This document shows, one piece after another, positions 30,105-38,521 of a DNA stretch of 41,149 nt. The notes under the pieces are model-generated. The model was not told the DNA's origin and ran no database searches. It saw only the letters and a program-made list of their open reading frames with translations. A program made the translations under genes and the position numbers. How positions within the stretch are numbered: position 1 is the first letter of the stretch; each line of letters begins with the position of its first letter. Location: the NCBI GenBank assembly GCA_017503325.1, contig JAFVTI010000032.1, positions 1-41,149 on the forward strand, read 5' to 3'. The DNA comes from Clostridia bacterium. GTDB lineage: Bacteria; Bacillota; Clostridia; Oscillospirales; CAG-272.

Positions 30105-31322
30105 TTACTCCTTTACAGCGTTGACAAGGATGCGTTCCACAATGTCAACCACTCTGTCCAAAGATTCGATCGACAAGAATTCAAATCTGGAATGGAAGTT
30201 CTCGCCGCCCGTGCACAGATTGGGGCAAGGCAGACCCATAAAGGAAAGTCTTGCGCCGTCCGTACCGCCGCGAATGGGCGTGACAACGGGCTGGATGCCC
30301 AGCTCCAGCATAGCCGTCTTGGCGCGCTCGATGGTGTACATATGGTCGTCGATGATCTCTTTCATATTGTAATAGGAATCCTTGACGGTAAGCATGCAGC
30401 TGCCCTCGCCCCACTTTTCGTTGATCTTGGCAGCAGCGGCGGCAATGACCTGCTTTTTCTCTTCAAACAGTGCGCGGTCGTGGTCGCGGATGATATAAAC
30501 CAGCGTTGCGTTCTCGCAATCGCCCTGCATATCGCACAAATGGAAAAATCCCTCATATCCCTCGGTCTTGGCGGGGATCTGGTCTGCAGGCAGCAATGCG
30601 TTGAACTCCATGGCCATCAGCTGCGCGTTCTTCATCTTATCCTTGGCAGAGCCGGGATGAATGGAAACGCCCGCGAAATTGACCACGGCAGAGGCTGCGT
30701 TGAAATTCTCGTATTCCAGCTCGCCAAGCGGGCCGCCGTCCACGGTATATGCATAATCCGCGCCGAATTTTTCCACGTCAAAGTGATCCGCGCCGCGGCC
30801 GATCTCCTCGTCGGGGGTAAAGCAGATCCTGACCTTACCGTGCGGTGCATCGCTCTCCAAAAGTCTCTCCACGGCAGAGACGATGGCGGCAACGCCTGCC
30901 TTGTCGTCTGCGCCGAGCAGCGTGGTGCCGTCGGTCACGATCAGATGCTGACCCACATAATTCTGCAGACTCGGATAGTCCGCAACCGTCATATAAATGC
31001 CCTTTTGCTCATTCAGGCAAATGTCGCCGCCCTCGTAAGCCACGATCTTTGCCGCAATGGGAGCATCGGCACAGGCGTCCGAGGTATCCACGTGCGCCAC
31101 AAGGCCGATGGTGGGGCATTTCTTGTCTGTATTTGCGGGCAGCGTTGCGTACAAATATCCCTTATCGTCAAGCTCCACGTCAGCAAGACCCATGCTCATT
31201 AGCTCGGCAGCAATCGCAAGGCTGAGCACCACCTGCTTCTCTGTACTGGGCACGGTCTCGGACTTCTCGTCCGACATGGTGGGGAATGCAACGTAATTCA
31301 AAAATCTTTCATAGGGCTTCAT
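30105..31322 (-). CDS. pepT: Peptidase T (tripeptidase)
   Basis: This 405-residue M20-family zinc aminopeptidase releases N-terminal residues from tripeptides. Metal and catalytic residues are visible: H77 and D79 in LVAHVDTSD, D139/D140 in LGADDKAG, E172 and E173 in TPDEEIGRG, and a C-terminal TGGENFHS histidine. Length is as usual for PepT. Start 31322 follows AAGGAGG by a normal distance. First gene of a five-gene minus-strand run. Confidence 0.92.
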   Translation of the reverse strand: MKPYERFLNYVAFPTMSDEKSETVPSTEKQVVLSLAIAAELMSMGLADVELDDKGYLYATLPANTDKKCPTIGLVAHVDTSDACADAPIAAKIVAYEGGDICLNEQKGIYMTVADYPSLQNYVGQHLIVTDGTTLLGADDKAGVAAIVSAVERLLESDAPHGKVRICFTPDEEIGRGADHFDVEKFGADYAYTVDGGPLGELEYENFNAASAVVNFAGVSIHPGSAKDKMKNAQLMAMEFNALLPADQIPAKTEGYEGFFHLCDMQGDCENATLVYIIRDHDRALFEEKKQVIAAAAAKINEKWGEGSCMLTVKDSYYNMKEIIDDHMYTIERAKTAMLELGIQPVVTPIRGGTDGARLSFMGLPCPNLCTGGENFHSRFEFLSIESLDRVVDIVERILVNAVKE

Positions 31323-31394
31323 ATCCAAATCCTCCTTGGGGTAATCAAGCAAAACAATCGGGCGGGGCTATGATCAGCCGCTGCACTTAATTAC

Positions 31395-31423
31395 AGTATA
31401 CCATATTTTTCTGCTCCCTTCAA
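31395..31423 (-). promoter_or_regulatory. Sigma-A promoter of the pepT run
   Basis: Minus strand: TTGAAG (31423-31418), 17-base spacer, TATACT (31400-31395). Confidence 0.7.
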
Positions 31424-31477
31424 GGCATTTTCCCGAAAAAATACACCTTTCCCCTTTTCTTTTTGTGTGTCTTGTGC

Positions 31478-31483
31478 TATAAT
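31478..31483 (+). promoter_or_regulatory. -10 box of the luxS promoter
   Basis: TATAAT preceded by TGTGC, 31 bases before luxS. The -35 region at the right distance is only T-rich, so the promoter may need activation. Confidence 0.55.
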
Positions 31484-31514
31484 GAAAGCAAAGAACCCTG
31501 AAAGGAAACAAGAC

Positions 31515-31982
31515 ATGAAACGGATCACTTCCTTTACCGTGGATCACGACACCATCGTGCCCGGCTTTTATATCTCGCGCATCGATGGTGATATCGTCAC
31601 CTTTGATCTGCGCACCCGCACACCCAACGCAGGCGACTACATGGACAACCTGACCATGCACTCGGTTGAGCACATGCTGGCAACGCTTTTGCGCAACTCC
31701 GAGGATAGCGAGCGCGTCATTTATTTTGGCCCCATGGGCTGCCAGACGGGCTTTTACCTGCTCATGCGCGACACTTCCCCTGCCGATGCCTTTGCTCTGC
31801 TTTGCAAGTGCCTTGCCGACGCGATTGCCTACACGGGCGAAATGCCGGGACAGGCGCGCAAGGAGTGCGGTAACTACCAGAATCTTGACATGGCGGCCGC
31901 CAAGGCAGAGTGCACACGTTATCTGAACGCCTTGATGGACAACGAAAAGTTTTGCGAAAGGAAGGATTTTTCCTATGAATAA
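31515..31982 (+). CDS. luxS: S-ribosylhomocysteine lyase (AI-2 synthase)
   Basis: This 155-residue metalloenzyme splits S-ribosylhomocysteine into homocysteine and DPD, the AI-2 precursor. The metal-site motif is HSVEH (H49, E52, H53; usually HTxEH), the second cysteine ligand is C118 in KECGNYQNLD, and the catalytic cysteine is C76 in GPMGCQTGFY. Start 31515 follows AAAGGA. It overlaps mtnN by eight bases, giving the complete two-step SAH detoxification route in one transcript. Confidence 0.95.
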   Translation: MKRITSFTVDHDTIVPGFYISRIDGDIVTFDLRTRTPNAGDYMDNLTMHSVEHMLATLLRNSEDSERVIYFGPMGCQTGFYLLMRDTSPADAFALLCKCLADAIAYTGEMPGQARKECGNYQNLDMAAAKAECTRYLNALMDNEKFCERKDFSYE

Positions 31983-32670
31983 AAGAATCGGTATCATCGG
32001 CGCTATGCCGTGCGAGGTCGATCCCCTGATCGCGCAAATGGAAAACGCATCCACCCTGACCGTTGGCTCTATCAAGTTTACGCAAGGCATTCTGTGCGGA
32101 AAAGACACGGTCATTGCCATCTGCGGCATCGGCAAGGTATTTGCCGCCATGTGCGCGCAGACCATGATTTTGCACTTTGGCGTGACTGCCATCGTCAACG
32201 TTGGCGTGGCGGGCTCGCTGTGTGATGGGCTGCGCATCGGCGACATTGCCATTGCAAAAAGCACGGTGCAGCACGATATGGACACCTCGCCCATCGGTGA
32301 CCCCGTGGGCCTGATCTCGGGCATCAACAAGGTCTATCTCCCATGCTCCGAGCGCCTTTGCAGCCTGCTTGCCGACTGCGTACAGGCACAGGGCGTGCAC
32401 TTTGTACTCGGCACGGTGGCCTCGGGGGACGTATTCGTCGCTTCGCCCGAGCAGCGTGCGCGTATCACCGGCAATTTTGACGCTGTGGCCTGCGAAATGG
32501 AAGGCTCGGCCATCTGCCAGGTCTGCTACGCCAACGGCGTTGAGGTAGGCATTTTGCGCGCCATTTCGGACAATTGCAACGACCCCTCTACCATGGACTA
32601 CGCAACCTTCCGCGACTCCTCGGCGCGCGTCGGCTGTCGCATCCTGCTCGATTTCATGAGCCGTATTTGA
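31975..32670 (+). CDS. mtnN: 5'-methylthioadenosine/S-adenosylhomocysteine nucleosidase
   Basis: This 231-residue nucleosidase hydrolyses SAH and MTA, releasing adenine; its SAH product S-ribosylhomocysteine is the LuxS substrate. Motifs: IGIIGAMPCEVD at the N-terminus, SGDVFV, CEMEGSAI with the ribose-binding Met-Glu, and RAISDN with the catalytic Asp. It overlaps luxS, a coupling that fits the pathway order. With two methyltransferases in the neighbouring element, SAH removal is relevant but not specific. Confidence 0.92.
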   Translation: MNKRIGIIGAMPCEVDPLIAQMENASTLTVGSIKFTQGILCGKDTVIAICGIGKVFAAMCAQTMILHFGVTAIVNVGVAGSLCDGLRIGDIAIAKSTVQHDMDTSPIGDPVGLISGINKVYLPCSERLCSLLADCVQAQGVHFVLGTVASGDVFVASPEQRARITGNFDAVACEMEGSAICQVCYANGVEVGILRAISDNCNDPSTMDYATFRDSSARVGCRILLDFMSRI

Positions 32671-32680
32671 GGTGCTGTAT

Positions 32681-33916
32681 ATGTCTTACCCCATCAACTT
32701 CTGGTACGGGATACGCCCCGAATTTATCTGTCGCGAGCGACTTAAAGAGGCCGCAGAGGCAGGCTTTACCGTTATTGAATGCCGCTACGACACAGAAACC
32801 AACAAAAAAGTGCTCTCCTGGTGCGAGGAATTGGGCTTGCGCGCCTACGTATGGGACGACCGCATGGCCACCGCCATCAACGAAACCGAGGGCTGGCAGC
32901 AAGCACTTGACGACATGATTGCAGACTATGCAAGCTATCCCGCGCTGGATCGCTTTTTTATCAAGGACGAGCCCATTGAAGCGCAGTTCCCCATGCTGGC
33001 GCGCATTGCGGACTATTTCCATACGCATCACCCGGACGCTGACTTTTACGTTAACCTGTTGCCCAACGTGGCAGTTCCCGGCGGCAAGCAGAACAGCGAC
33101 GCGCATATCGCCGCGTATCTTGACGCGGTCAAGCCATCATTGCTCTCCTACGACCATTATTGCCTTTGCAAGACCGAGAAAACCGCAGACGAGATATTCG
33201 CGCAGGGCTTGCGCGAGGCGCGCGTGTCGGACGAGTGCCGCGAGCGCAACAGCACGCAACAGGTGCTCTACGCCGAATATGACAGACCCGACTATTACGA
33301 CAACTTGGAGCAGATCCGCAATCACGCACGCGCTGCGGGTATCCCTTGGATGATCATCATTCTGCTGGTCGAGCATTGGGGCTACCGTTATCTGACCGAA
33401 TCCGAGATCCGCTGGGAGGTCTTTACCGCGCTGGCTTACGGCTCCTCGCAGATCAGCTACTTTACCTACTGGACGCCCGGTGTCAGCCACAACGAGCCAT
33501 GGTCGTACCACCACGGCATCATTGAAGCAGACGGCACACGCGGCGAAAAATACCCTGTAGTCAAGCAGATCAACCGCGAAATTCAAGCGGTGATGCGTGA
33601 GATCGGCGACGCGCAGCATCTGGCCGTTTTCCACGTGGGCAAAGAGCGCGATCCCCTGCCCGTGCCCTTTGCGCCCTTTGGCGGTATTGACAAGGTTGAG
33701 GGCGGCAAATTTGTCGCAGGCTTTTTCGAAGGCGGCTACCTCATGCTTGCCAACAAGGATTTTCATAACGAGGCCTTTGCCAGGATCACGACCGAAAAGG
33801 CACTTTACAAATTCAGCAAGTCCCGCGGCGTTTGGGAGAAAATGTCCCGCACCGCCGACGGCTATTATACCGTCCACCTGCACGCAGGCGACGGAGAGCT
33901 TTTGAGAATTGAATAA
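32681..33916 (+). CDS. Probable TIM-barrel glycoside-hydrolase-like protein
   Basis: This 411-residue protein has no signal peptide. Alternating strand/helix segments suggest a TIM barrel: PINFWYGIRPEF, FTVIECRYD, FFIKDEP, FYVNLLPN, LLSYDHY, VLYAEYDRPDY and ISYFTYWTPG. The KDEP acid and a later glutamate or aspartate could be catalytic. The C-terminal 90 residues are beta-rich, as in glycosidase end domains. No family could be named confidently. GAGGTG precedes ATG 32681, ten bases after mtnN, so it is in the luxS transcript, though no metabolic link is obvious. Confidence 0.55.
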   Translation: MSYPINFWYGIRPEFICRERLKEAAEAGFTVIECRYDTETNKKVLSWCEELGLRAYVWDDRMATAINETEGWQQALDDMIADYASYPALDRFFIKDEPIEAQFPMLARIADYFHTHHPDADFYVNLLPNVAVPGGKQNSDAHIAAYLDAVKPSLLSYDHYCLCKTEKTADEIFAQGLREARVSDECRERNSTQQVLYAEYDRPDYYDNLEQIRNHARAAGIPWMIIILLVEHWGYRYLTESEIRWEVFTALAYGSSQISYFTYWTPGVSHNEPWSYHHGIIEADGTRGEKYPVVKQINREIQAVMREIGDAQHLAVFHVGKERDPLPVPFAPFGGIDKVEGGKFVAGFFEGGYLMLANKDFHNEAFARITTEKALYKFSKSRGVWEKMSRTADGYYTVHLHAGDGELLRIE

Positions 33917-33920
33917 ATGC

Positions 33921-33957
33921 AAAAGTCGTCTTCGCACATTGCGGGGACGACTTTTTT
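33921..33957 (+). terminator. Terminator of the luxS transcript
   Basis: AAAAGTCGTC ... GACGACTTTTTT with a partly paired loop (TTCGCACATTGCGGG). Confidence 0.85.
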
Positions 33958-34021
33958 GCCCATCTATGCTATAATAAGCCCACGGTGAAAGCCGAATTTA
34001 CAATAGAAACGGAGTGGGTGA

Positions 34022-34360
34022 ATGAAAATTCAGGAGCTGATCGATTACGTGGATGAAATTCGCCCCAACTCCTTTGGAAACGCAACCAAAATGGTGTGGA
34101 TCAACGAAATTGAAGGCGCGGTGCAGACCGAGATCATGGGCATTTATCCTGCAGACATTGCGTCCTACGACGCAGAGGATGACCTGGACACCGACCTCTT
34201 GGTCGCAGCCCCGCACGCCAAGCTTTATGCGTGGTATCTGATCGCCATGATGGATCTGGTCTCCATGGGAGACGAGGCTTACGAAAATTCCTATCGCATC
34301 TTCAACACCTTTTGGACAGAATACGCGCGTTGGTACCTGCGTACCCACCGCATGCTCTGA
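34022..34360 (+). CDS. Orphan phage-type structural/connector protein
   Basis: This 112-residue acidic protein has the pattern IDYVDEIRPNSFGNATKMVW, VQTEIMG, DLDTDLLVAAPHAKLYAWYL and FNTFWTEYARWY. From memory this matches a protein common in clostridial prophages, encoded between head and tail genes. Here no other phage gene is adjacent; it sits alone between two terminators. A TATAAT at 33970 and a GGAG site precede it. It is either a domesticated phage gene or a family with another role. Confidence 0.55.
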   Translation: MKIQELIDYVDEIRPNSFGNATKMVWINEIEGAVQTEIMGIYPADIASYDAEDDLDTDLLVAAPHAKLYAWYLIAMMDLVSMGDEAYENSYRIFNTFWTEYARWYLRTHRML

Positions 34361-34374
34361 TCCCAATCACGAAA

Positions 34375-34408
34375 AAGGCAACACCGCAAGGTGTTGCCTT
34401 CACTCTTT
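34375..34408. terminator. Bidirectional terminator
   Basis: AAGGCAACACC-GCAA-GGTGTTGCCTT. T-rich sequence follows on both strands, serving the phage-type gene and the converging CrtO-like gene. Confidence 0.85.
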
Positions 34409-35053
34409 TTATTCATTTACCTTTTGCTCTGCCATTCTCTCTGCTCTTTTTTGGTTGCGCAGATAGACGCTCATGAGCTGCGGGCGCACGTATCTCTGCA
34501 CCATGACGGGCAGCACCTGCAGCACGAAATTGACAAGTGCTACGGGAATGGCGACGCGCACGCACCAATGCACCTGCACAATGACGTCCGGCCACAGCAG
34601 ACGGCATGCGCAAAGCGCGGGGACGGCAAGTCCTGCCAAGGCGGAGATCACATGCATCACCTCGGCATAGACGGACTCGCGCATAAACTTGAGAATATAC
34701 TCGTTGTCATGAAAATCCAGCACCTTTTTCTTTTGGAACTTTGCCAAAAGACCGCCGGCCTCGGGGATCTTATCCTTCCATTTGACAATCCCCAGCTTTT
34801 TGTAAAGCTTCTTCTCCCATTTTGCCACGCGGTAAAGCTTGCGAAAAGGATCTACAGCCTTTAGCGGCAAGAGTCTTGTCAGCCATGCAATGACGGCGTC
34901 AAGACCGAATTCCAGCGCGGTAAAGAGAACGGACATGCCCAAGCACACGAGCATTGCCACGGGTGTGGAATATCCCGGCAGGCCCACAAGTCCACCCGCA
35001 AGGCCTATCAGAATATTGCCAACGACGATCGCGATGATATAATAACGGAACAT
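34409..35053 (-). CDS. CrtO-like membrane acyltransferase
   Basis: This 214-residue membrane protein has hydrophobic segments at about 5-25, 32-55, 130-155 and 162-185. Between them lies a basic block (LYRVAKWEKKLYKKLGIVKW, then KDKIPEAGG) that is the signature of CrtO-type glycosyl-4,4'-diaponeurosporenoate acyltransferases. Members attach a fatty acid to a glycosylated lipid. It is last in a three-gene run with a PlsC-like acyltransferase and a membrane glycosyltransferase. No carotenoid genes are visible, so the acceptor is more likely another membrane glycolipid. Confidence 0.65.
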   Translation of the reverse strand: MFRYYIIAIVVGNILIGLAGGLVGLPGYSTPVAMLVCLGMSVLFTALEFGLDAVIAWLTRLLPLKAVDPFRKLYRVAKWEKKLYKKLGIVKWKDKIPEAGGLLAKFQKKKVLDFHDNEYILKFMRESVYAEVMHVISALAGLAVPALCACRLLWPDVIVQVHWCVRVAIPVALVNFVLQVLPVMVQRYVRPQLMSVYLRNQKRAERMAEQKVNE

Positions 35054-35060
35054 CTTCCCT

Positions 35061-35909
35061 TTACCCGAGCGCGATCTTATCGGGTGCCTTTTCGGGGTCG
35101 ATGGTCGAATAGGTCAGCTTCTCGCCGTAGACCTCTTCGTACTTCGCTTTACACATAGCGAAGTTTTTCTTTTTCATATACGCCACGTTGTCGTGACGGC
35201 GCAGGGTTGGATCGGGATAGATCGGCTGCATCACATGCACAGTCAGATACATCTGCTCGATTCCCTGCTCGTTCACAATACCGCTGGGGCGGTACGTGAT
35301 AAACGTCGGAATAATGGGTACGTTGTTCTTAACGGCAAAGGTGTAAGCTCCGTCCTTGTACACGCGGGGCTTTTTGTAATTCCACCACATTGCCTGCTCG
35401 GGATAGATGACCACAAAATTGTTATGCTGCAAATACCAGTCTACAGACTTGGTAAAGTGTCGCATCACGGCAGGGTCATCCGAAAGAGGTAGCATACCGC
35501 CCGCTCTCATGCCGTCACCGAACGCGCCCTTCATATTGTTGAACGGTGCGGCTACGATATAGATCTTATCCTTGAGCTTGCGGAACGCGTGCTGCAAGGC
35601 AAGGCAGTCGAATTTGTTGACGTGATTGCAGGTAATCACCGCGCTCTTGACGCCCTTGGCGTTCTCAATGCCGTAAACCTCGGGCTTGATCTCGTCGCGC
35701 AGCGTCTTTCTGCGGAAGGACTTGACGATAAACTGATACGCAAAGAAGGTCTTGATCTTATCAAAGCCCTTGCGCACGTATGGAAAATCCTTGGTCACGG
35801 GCAGCACGAGGCTGTAATCCACGGGGTCGACGTGCTTATCAAACTCGCCCGAAAGCTCATATTTTTCTATATCGGCCAGAACCTGCTGTCTGGTTTCTGC
35901 ATCTGTCAT
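35061..35909 (-). CDS. PlsC-like lysophospholipid/glycolipid acyltransferase
   Basis: In this 282-residue protein the acyltransferase HX4D motif is H96-D101 (CNHVNKFD) and the second block is IYPEQAMWW with E171. These match the 1-acylglycerol-3-phosphate acyltransferase fold. There is no strong membrane helix; it probably associates with the membrane surface. It lies seven bases after the glycosyltransferase stop and seven bases before the CrtO-like gene. The paired acyltransferases suggest sequential acylation of the glycosyltransferase product. Confidence 0.82.
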   Translation of the reverse strand: MTDAETRQQVLADIEKYELSGEFDKHVDPVDYSLVLPVTKDFPYVRKGFDKIKTFFAYQFIVKSFRRKTLRDEIKPEVYGIENAKGVKSAVITCNHVNKFDCLALQHAFRKLKDKIYIVAAPFNNMKGAFGDGMRAGGMLPLSDDPAVMRHFTKSVDWYLQHNNFVVIYPEQAMWWNYKKPRVYKDGAYTFAVKNNVPIIPTFITYRPSGIVNEQGIEQMYLTVHVMQPIYPDPTLRRHDNVAYMKKKNFAMCKAKYEEVYGEKLTYSTIDPEKAPDKIALG

Positions 35910-35915
35910 GGATGC

Positions 35916-37202
35916 TCACCTGCCTTTTGTAAAATTGCCGCGGTCGATGGCCACCCAGGTGTGTCTGTTCTTCTTGGAGAACAGCGCACGGCGCATAACC
36001 GGGATATATCCCATGTAGTAGATGGGATGTGCGAATATCAATATGATTTTGCCCACAAAGGACAATTTAATAATGCTCCAATCCGAAAATACCGCAAACA
36101 GCGTGGGAACCAGGAAATAGAGATAGATCGCGCCAAGGCCGATCGCCCAACCAAGCAACGCCCACCACCAGATCGGATTTGCAAGAATTGCCAGCACAAT
36201 ACTAAGCACCAGGCTGACTGCCGAATACACAAGCGCCGTGCCCACAAGGCCGTACACGATATTCAGGCTGGTCGCGTGATAACGCTTCATCTTCTCGGTT
36301 TTGGATGCGCCCTTACTTTGCTTTGCATCGATCTTGGGCATGTACAGCCTGTCGCTGTCCACCACGCCGGTCATCCAGCGCTGTCTGCGCTTATTGGTGA
36401 CCGAGAGCTTGGTCGCCTCCTCCATATAAATGATCGCGTGCTCGTAATAACTGGTCAGATAGCCCGAAAGCACGGTGTCCATCATCAGCTCCACATCCTC
36501 GGTCAGCGTGCTCTGATAGGGCCAGCCGCCGTTTTTGCGCACCAGATCCGCCCGCATCAGAAATCCCGTGCCCACGATAAAGCAGGGGTATCCGTGCTGC
36601 GTCTTGTAGTAGTTGCCCAAATTGTCCATCAGCGTCCAGATCACGCCGTTGCAGCAGGCCGACAGAGTCCTTGTGCTCTTGTCGCCAAAATAATAGTTCT
36701 TGACTCTCTTTTTGGACACCACGATCTCGGTATCCTTGACCATGGCGTTGTTCATTTCCTCAAGAAACGCATCGTCCAGCACGGTGTCCGCGTCGATGAC
36801 GATATACGCGTCGTATTTGTAAGCGTCCTCGGCCAGAATCTTTTTCAGACAACCGTCCAGAGCGTCGCCCTTCTTGGTCTGCCCCGAAACGATCACAGCC
36901 TCGTGCCCTCTTTGCTTGGTCATGGCAATGGTAGGGTCACCGGGGTCATCCACCACCACGTACACGTCAAACAGTTCGCGGTCGTAGGTCTGTCTGTCCA
37001 CGCTGTCAAAGAACGGGGTGATCGATTCACTCTCATTCTTGGCGGGCACGATCACAGCCAGGCGGTTTTTCTTGGGGTTGTGCAGCTTTTCCTGGTGCCC
37101 GAATGCGTAAAACCAGCATTTTATTCTGGGGAAATAACAAATGATACCAATCAACGAAACACCGCAGAATACGGCGAACAGACTGTAAAGTAAGATGTCC
37201 AA
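35916..37202 (-). CDS. Membrane glycosyltransferase, family 2
   Basis: This 428-residue protein has one N-terminal helix (5-24) and several C-terminal helices (about 305-400). The catalytic domain has VIVPAKNES at 50-58, the metal-binding DAD at 137-139, TED at 234-236 and RRQRWMTG at 272-279, the processive-like QxxRW equivalent. It should transfer sugars to a lipid or growing glycan at the membrane. The start is TTG 37202, six bases after AAGGAGG. It is first in an operon with two acyltransferases, behind a sigma-A promoter. Confidence 0.85.
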   Translation of the reverse strand: MDILLYSLFAVFCGVSLIGIICYFPRIKCWFYAFGHQEKLHNPKKNRLAVIVPAKNESESITPFFDSVDRQTYDRELFDVYVVVDDPGDPTIAMTKQRGHEAVIVSGQTKKGDALDGCLKKILAEDAYKYDAYIVIDADTVLDDAFLEEMNNAMVKDTEIVVSKKRVKNYYFGDKSTRTLSACCNGVIWTLMDNLGNYYKTQHGYPCFIVGTGFLMRADLVRKNGGWPYQSTLTEDVELMMDTVLSGYLTSYYEHAIIYMEEATKLSVTNKRRQRWMTGVVDSDRLYMPKIDAKQSKGASKTEKMKRYHATSLNIVYGLVGTALVYSAVSLVLSIVLAILANPIWWWALLGWAIGLGAIYLYFLVPTLFAVFSDWSIIKLSFVGKIILIFAHPIYYMGYIPVMRRALFSKKNRHTWVAIDRGNFTKGR

Positions 37203-37238
37203 AATGAGCCTCCTTGCTCGGATGTGGTTTTCAAAACC

Positions 37239-37267
37239 ATTTTATCACGCTTCTTCCACTTTGTCAA
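37239..37267 (-). promoter_or_regulatory. Sigma-A promoter of the glycosyltransferase operon
   Basis: Minus strand: TTGACA (37267-37262), 17-base spacer, TAAAAT (37244-37239). Confidence 0.8.
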
Positions 37268-37483
37268 TAGTTTTTTTGAATTTTTCAGCAATAAGACAAC
37301 AATTCTTTACTTATTATAGCACAAAAAACCTCTGTCAACAATGTGCACTTCTCACAATTTTCAAAAGAATATTTCTGCAGCCACGCTTCGACACACCTCG
37401 CGCCTCTTCGTCATATACTGCCATTGAGCACGCGTGCTTGCCCCAGTACGCACGCTCAATTTCCTATCAAAGGAGGAACTCAC

Positions 37484-37774
37484 ATGTACGCACAAAGAAG
37501 CAGCGCGGGACACGGCAGAGAGCGCGTCCCCTATGCTGCACTGCGGCAATCCCAAATTACCCCCGACTGCGAATGCGAGCGCCACGTTCCCGTTATGAAC
37601 GTCACGCCGCAAAAGCCCTCGGATCCCGCATGCCTTAGCGCATACCCGCTTGCCATGGTGTACGCCCCTACGCAAGCGTTTGAAAACCTGTATGATCGCG
37701 AGCTCTGGCTGGACAAGGGCACCATCTTTACTGCCCTGGACTTCCCTTTCAAGGGCTCGCGGAAAGGACGGTAA
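37484..37774 (+). CDS. cotJA: Spore coat-associated protein CotJA
   Basis: This 96-residue protein has the CotJA domain in its C-terminal half (YPLAMVYAPTQAFENLYDRE, then KGTIFTALDFPFKG). The N-terminal 45 residues are Pro/Arg-rich and variable. Start 37484 follows AAAGGAGG by six bases. It heads the conserved cotJA-cotJB-cotJC operon, which in Bacillus is transcribed in the mother cell by sigma-E. A CATATACT box near 37,411 resembles a sigma-E -10, but no good -35 was found. The 281-base gap upstream otherwise holds only the divergent promoter. Confidence 0.88.
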   Translation: MYAQRSSAGHGRERVPYAALRQSQITPDCECERHVPVMNVTPQKPSDPACLSAYPLAMVYAPTQAFENLYDRELWLDKGTIFTALDFPFKGSRKGR

Positions 37775-37777
37775 GAA

Positions 37778-38044
37778 ATGGATCAGAATCAGAGCAGAGA
37801 TTGCAAGCAGCTTTACGCCAAGCTGCAGCGATTGGATTTCGCAATCGTGGAGCTTGCCCTTTACCTGGACAGCTACCCCGACAACGCAGCCGCCCTTGAC
37901 TATTACGGCAAGCTGATCGCAGAGCGCGAGGAGGTCGCCCGCGCTTACAAGCAGGGCTGCGGCCCCATGACCATCATGGACAACAAAAACCCCGCCCTTT
38001 GGGAATGGGGACAGAGCCCCTGGCCCTGGCAAAACGATCAGTAA
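37778..38044 (+). CDS. cotJB: Spore coat protein CotJB
   Basis: This 88-residue helical protein has the CotJB signature: KLQRLDFAIVELALYLDSYP, a YYGKLIAEREEV segment and the Trp-rich end LWEWGQSPWPW. It starts three bases after the cotJA stop. It is thought to be a structural or assembly partner of CotJC in the coat. Confidence 0.9.
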   Translation: MDQNQSRDCKQLYAKLQRLDFAIVELALYLDSYPDNAAALDYYGKLIAEREEVARAYKQGCGPMTIMDNKNPALWEWGQSPWPWQNDQ

Positions 38045-38059
38045 TGAGGAGGGCATATT

Positions 38060-38521
38060 ATGTGGATTTATGAAAGAAAGCTGCAATACCCCGTCAATAT
38101 CAAGACACCCAACCCCAAGCTCGCCACCGCCATCATCACGCAGCTGGGCGGACCGGACGGTGAGCTTGGCGCATCCCTGCGCTATCTCAATCAACGATAC
38201 AGCATGCCCGATAAGGAGATCATCGGCACACTCACGGACATCGGCACGGAAGAGCTTGCACACATGGAAATGATCTCGGCCATCGTGTACCAGCTGACGC
38301 GCAATCTCTCGGAAAAGGAGATCAACGAAAGCCCCTTCGCTTCGTATTTCGTGGATCATACCACGGGTATCTACCCCGTCAGCGCAGCAGGTGTGCCCTT
38401 TGATACCAAGTACCTGGCAGTCAAGGGCGATCCCATCACCGACCTCAATGAAGATCTGGCAGCCGATGCTGCTATAACGCAACAACAACCTTTATTAAAG
38501 ATGTGCCAAAAACCATTATAA
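38060..38521 (+). CDS. cotJC: Spore coat manganese-catalase-like CotJC, C-terminus lost
   Basis: This 153-residue product matches CotJC from WIYERKLQYPVNIKTPNP through ITDLNEDLAADAA, then diverges into a 14-residue foreign tail (ITQQQPLLKMCQKP). Intact members have about 190 residues. The first half of the dimanganese site is present (E in DGELGAS, E and H in GTEELAHMEM), but the second half, the Glu of the AAEQKAR helix and the later REIVHFQRF Glu/His, is missing. The protein as encoded should be inactive as a catalase. The break is at about 38,473, and phage-like genes follow. Confidence 0.85.
   Translation: MWIYERKLQYPVNIKTPNPKLATAIITQLGGPDGELGASLRYLNQRYSMPDKEIIGTLTDIGTEELAHMEMISAIVYQLTRNLSEKEINESPFASYFVDHTTGIYPVSAAGVPFDTKYLAVKGDPITDLNEDLAADAAITQQQPLLKMCQKPL

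Noticed and set aside
35589..37193. A 534-residue plus-strand frame opposite the glycosyltransferase operon
   Set aside because: It has repetitive His/Val/Gly composition typical of antisense translation, crosses two real genes and has no Shine-Dalgarno site.
37484..38521. CotJC considered as simply a short natural variant
   Set aside because: The lost region contains two metal ligands of the Mn-catalase site and the switch to foreign sequence is abrupt, with element genes directly after it.
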